NCBI GenBank assembly: GCA_903892315.1
Contig: CAITHY010000184.1
Location: forward strand, 1 to 8,107
DNA length: 8,107 bases
Source of the DNA: an uncultured beta proteobacterium
GTDB lineage: Bacteria; Pseudomonadota; Gammaproteobacteria; Burkholderiales; Burkholderiaceae
Direction of reading: 5' to 3'
Shown here: one piece after another, positions 7,496 to 8,107 of the stretch
Layout: every line of letters begins with the position of its first letter
How positions within the stretch are numbered: the stretch's first letter is position 1
Program-made: the position numbers and the translations under genes
Notes under the pieces: model-generated
What the model saw: only the letters and a program-made list of their open reading frames with translations
The model's database searches: none
Told to the model about the DNA's origin: nothing

Positions 7496-8107
7496 GCAGT
7501 CTCAGTAAGACGGGTTAATGCTTCACGATACTTCTGGGCAGTCTTCTCAATTACATCTGCCGGCAATTGCGGTGCAGGGGCCGTTTTAGACCATAACTTG
7601 CCATCCACCATGGCTGTTTCTAACCAATCACGCACAAACTGCTTGTCATAAGAAGGTGGGTTTGAGCCTACATAGTAGGTCTCTGCCGGCCAGAAACGTG
7701 AAGAGTCAGCTGTCAGGATCTCATCCATCAATACCAATTGATTATTAGCATCCAAGCCAAACTCAAACTTAGTGTCAGCAATGATGATCCCCCGAGTAGC
7801 GGCGTATTCTGAAGCCTCTTTGTACAAACGAATACTCACTTCACGAATTTGATTGGCTAACTTTTCACCAATGAGTTCGATTACTTTTTCAAATGAGATG
7901 TTTTCATCGTGCTGACCAACTTCTGCTTTGGCAGCAGGAGTAAAAATAGGCTCAGGTAATTTTTGTGCATTCTCCAAACCCTCCGGTAGAGCAATGCCGC
8001 AAACCTTGCCAGTTTCTTTATAGTCTTTCCAGCCACTACCAGCTAGATAACCACGTACCACTGCTTCAACCAAAATAGGCTTTAAGCGTTTAGCAACTAC
8101 TGCACGA
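7492..8107 (-). CDS. purC: Phosphoribosylaminoimidazole-succinocarboxamide synthase (PurC), 5' part missing at window edge
   Basis: PurC joins CAIR and aspartate with ATP to form SAICAR, the step after PurE. About 204 C-terminal residues are visible. The frame stays open to the right edge ([20 protein letters not shown]), so the TTG at 8071-8073 is an internal Leu codon and not the start. Family landmarks are [17 protein letters not shown], then [50 protein letters not shown] and KQFVRDWLE. These fit the roughly 300-residue SAICAR synthases of Burkholderiales, so about the first third is outside the window. It is the first visible gene of the purC-purE-purK-sua5 cluster; whether more genes precede it cannot be seen. 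Confidence 0.96.
   Translation of the reverse strand, partial: RAVVAKRLKPILVEAVVRGYLAGSGWKDYKETGKVCGIALPEGLENAQKLPEPIFTPAAKAEVGQHDENISFEKVIELIGEKLANQIREVSIRLYKEASEYAATRGIIIADTKFEFGLDANNQLVLMDEILTADSSRFWPAETYYVGSNPPSYDKQFVRDWLETAMVDGKLWSKTAPAPQLPADVIEKTAQKYREALTRLTETA

Noticed and set aside
8071..8073. TTG as the start codon of purC
   Set aside because: The frame continues to the window edge with PurC-like residues ([16 protein letters not shown]) across this codon, so it encodes an internal Leu.

Overview
The window looks like a chromosomal segment of a betaproteobacterium of the Burkholderiaceae, most likely Polynucleobacter or a close relative. This is inferred from the purC-purE-purK-Sua5 gene order, the character of the PurE, PurK and PurC proteins, the moderate (by eye mid-40s %) GC content, and very compact spacing. 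No tool or database was used. I see no mobile element, CRISPR array, tRNA or rRNA.

Left half, plus strand: a two-gene signalling cassette, a NarL/LuxR-type response regulator (74-697) followed 6 bases later by a BvgS/EvgS-type unorthodox hybrid sensor kinase (704-3130). Together they contain all four stations of a His-Asp-His-Asp phosphorelay (H320, D619 and H753 in the kinase, D55 in the regulator). The sensor is a slimmed version of the family: one periplasmic Venus-flytrap domain and no visible PAS domain. A D-alanyl-D-alanine carboxypeptidase/endopeptidase of the PBP4 (DacB) family follows 31 bases downstream (3162-4691) and may be co-transcribed.

Right half, minus strand, transcribed right to left: purC (cut by the right edge), purE, purK, and a full-length Sua5-type L-threonylcarbamoyladenylate synthase. 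PurK and PurE convert AIR to CAIR through N5-CAIR, and PurC then makes SAICAR, so three consecutive steps of IMP synthesis are together. Sua5 makes the threonylcarbamoyl-AMP used for t6A modification of tRNA. Gaps are only 4 bases (purE/purK) and 2 bases (purK/sua5), which suggests translational coupling. The purC-purE gap of 62 bases carries a good ribosome binding site and a possible internal promoter.

The two blocks converge and their coding ends overlap by 55 bases (4637-4691), so there is no intergenic terminator between them. Most of this is ordinary housekeeping sequence. The parts most worth a second look are the reduced BvgAS-like system beside a peptidoglycan hydrolase gene, the antiparallel overlap of dacB and sua5, and the coupling of a tRNA-modification gene to a purine operon. 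No stretch longer than 300 bases lacks a gene; the longest non-coding gap is the 62 bases between purC and purE.
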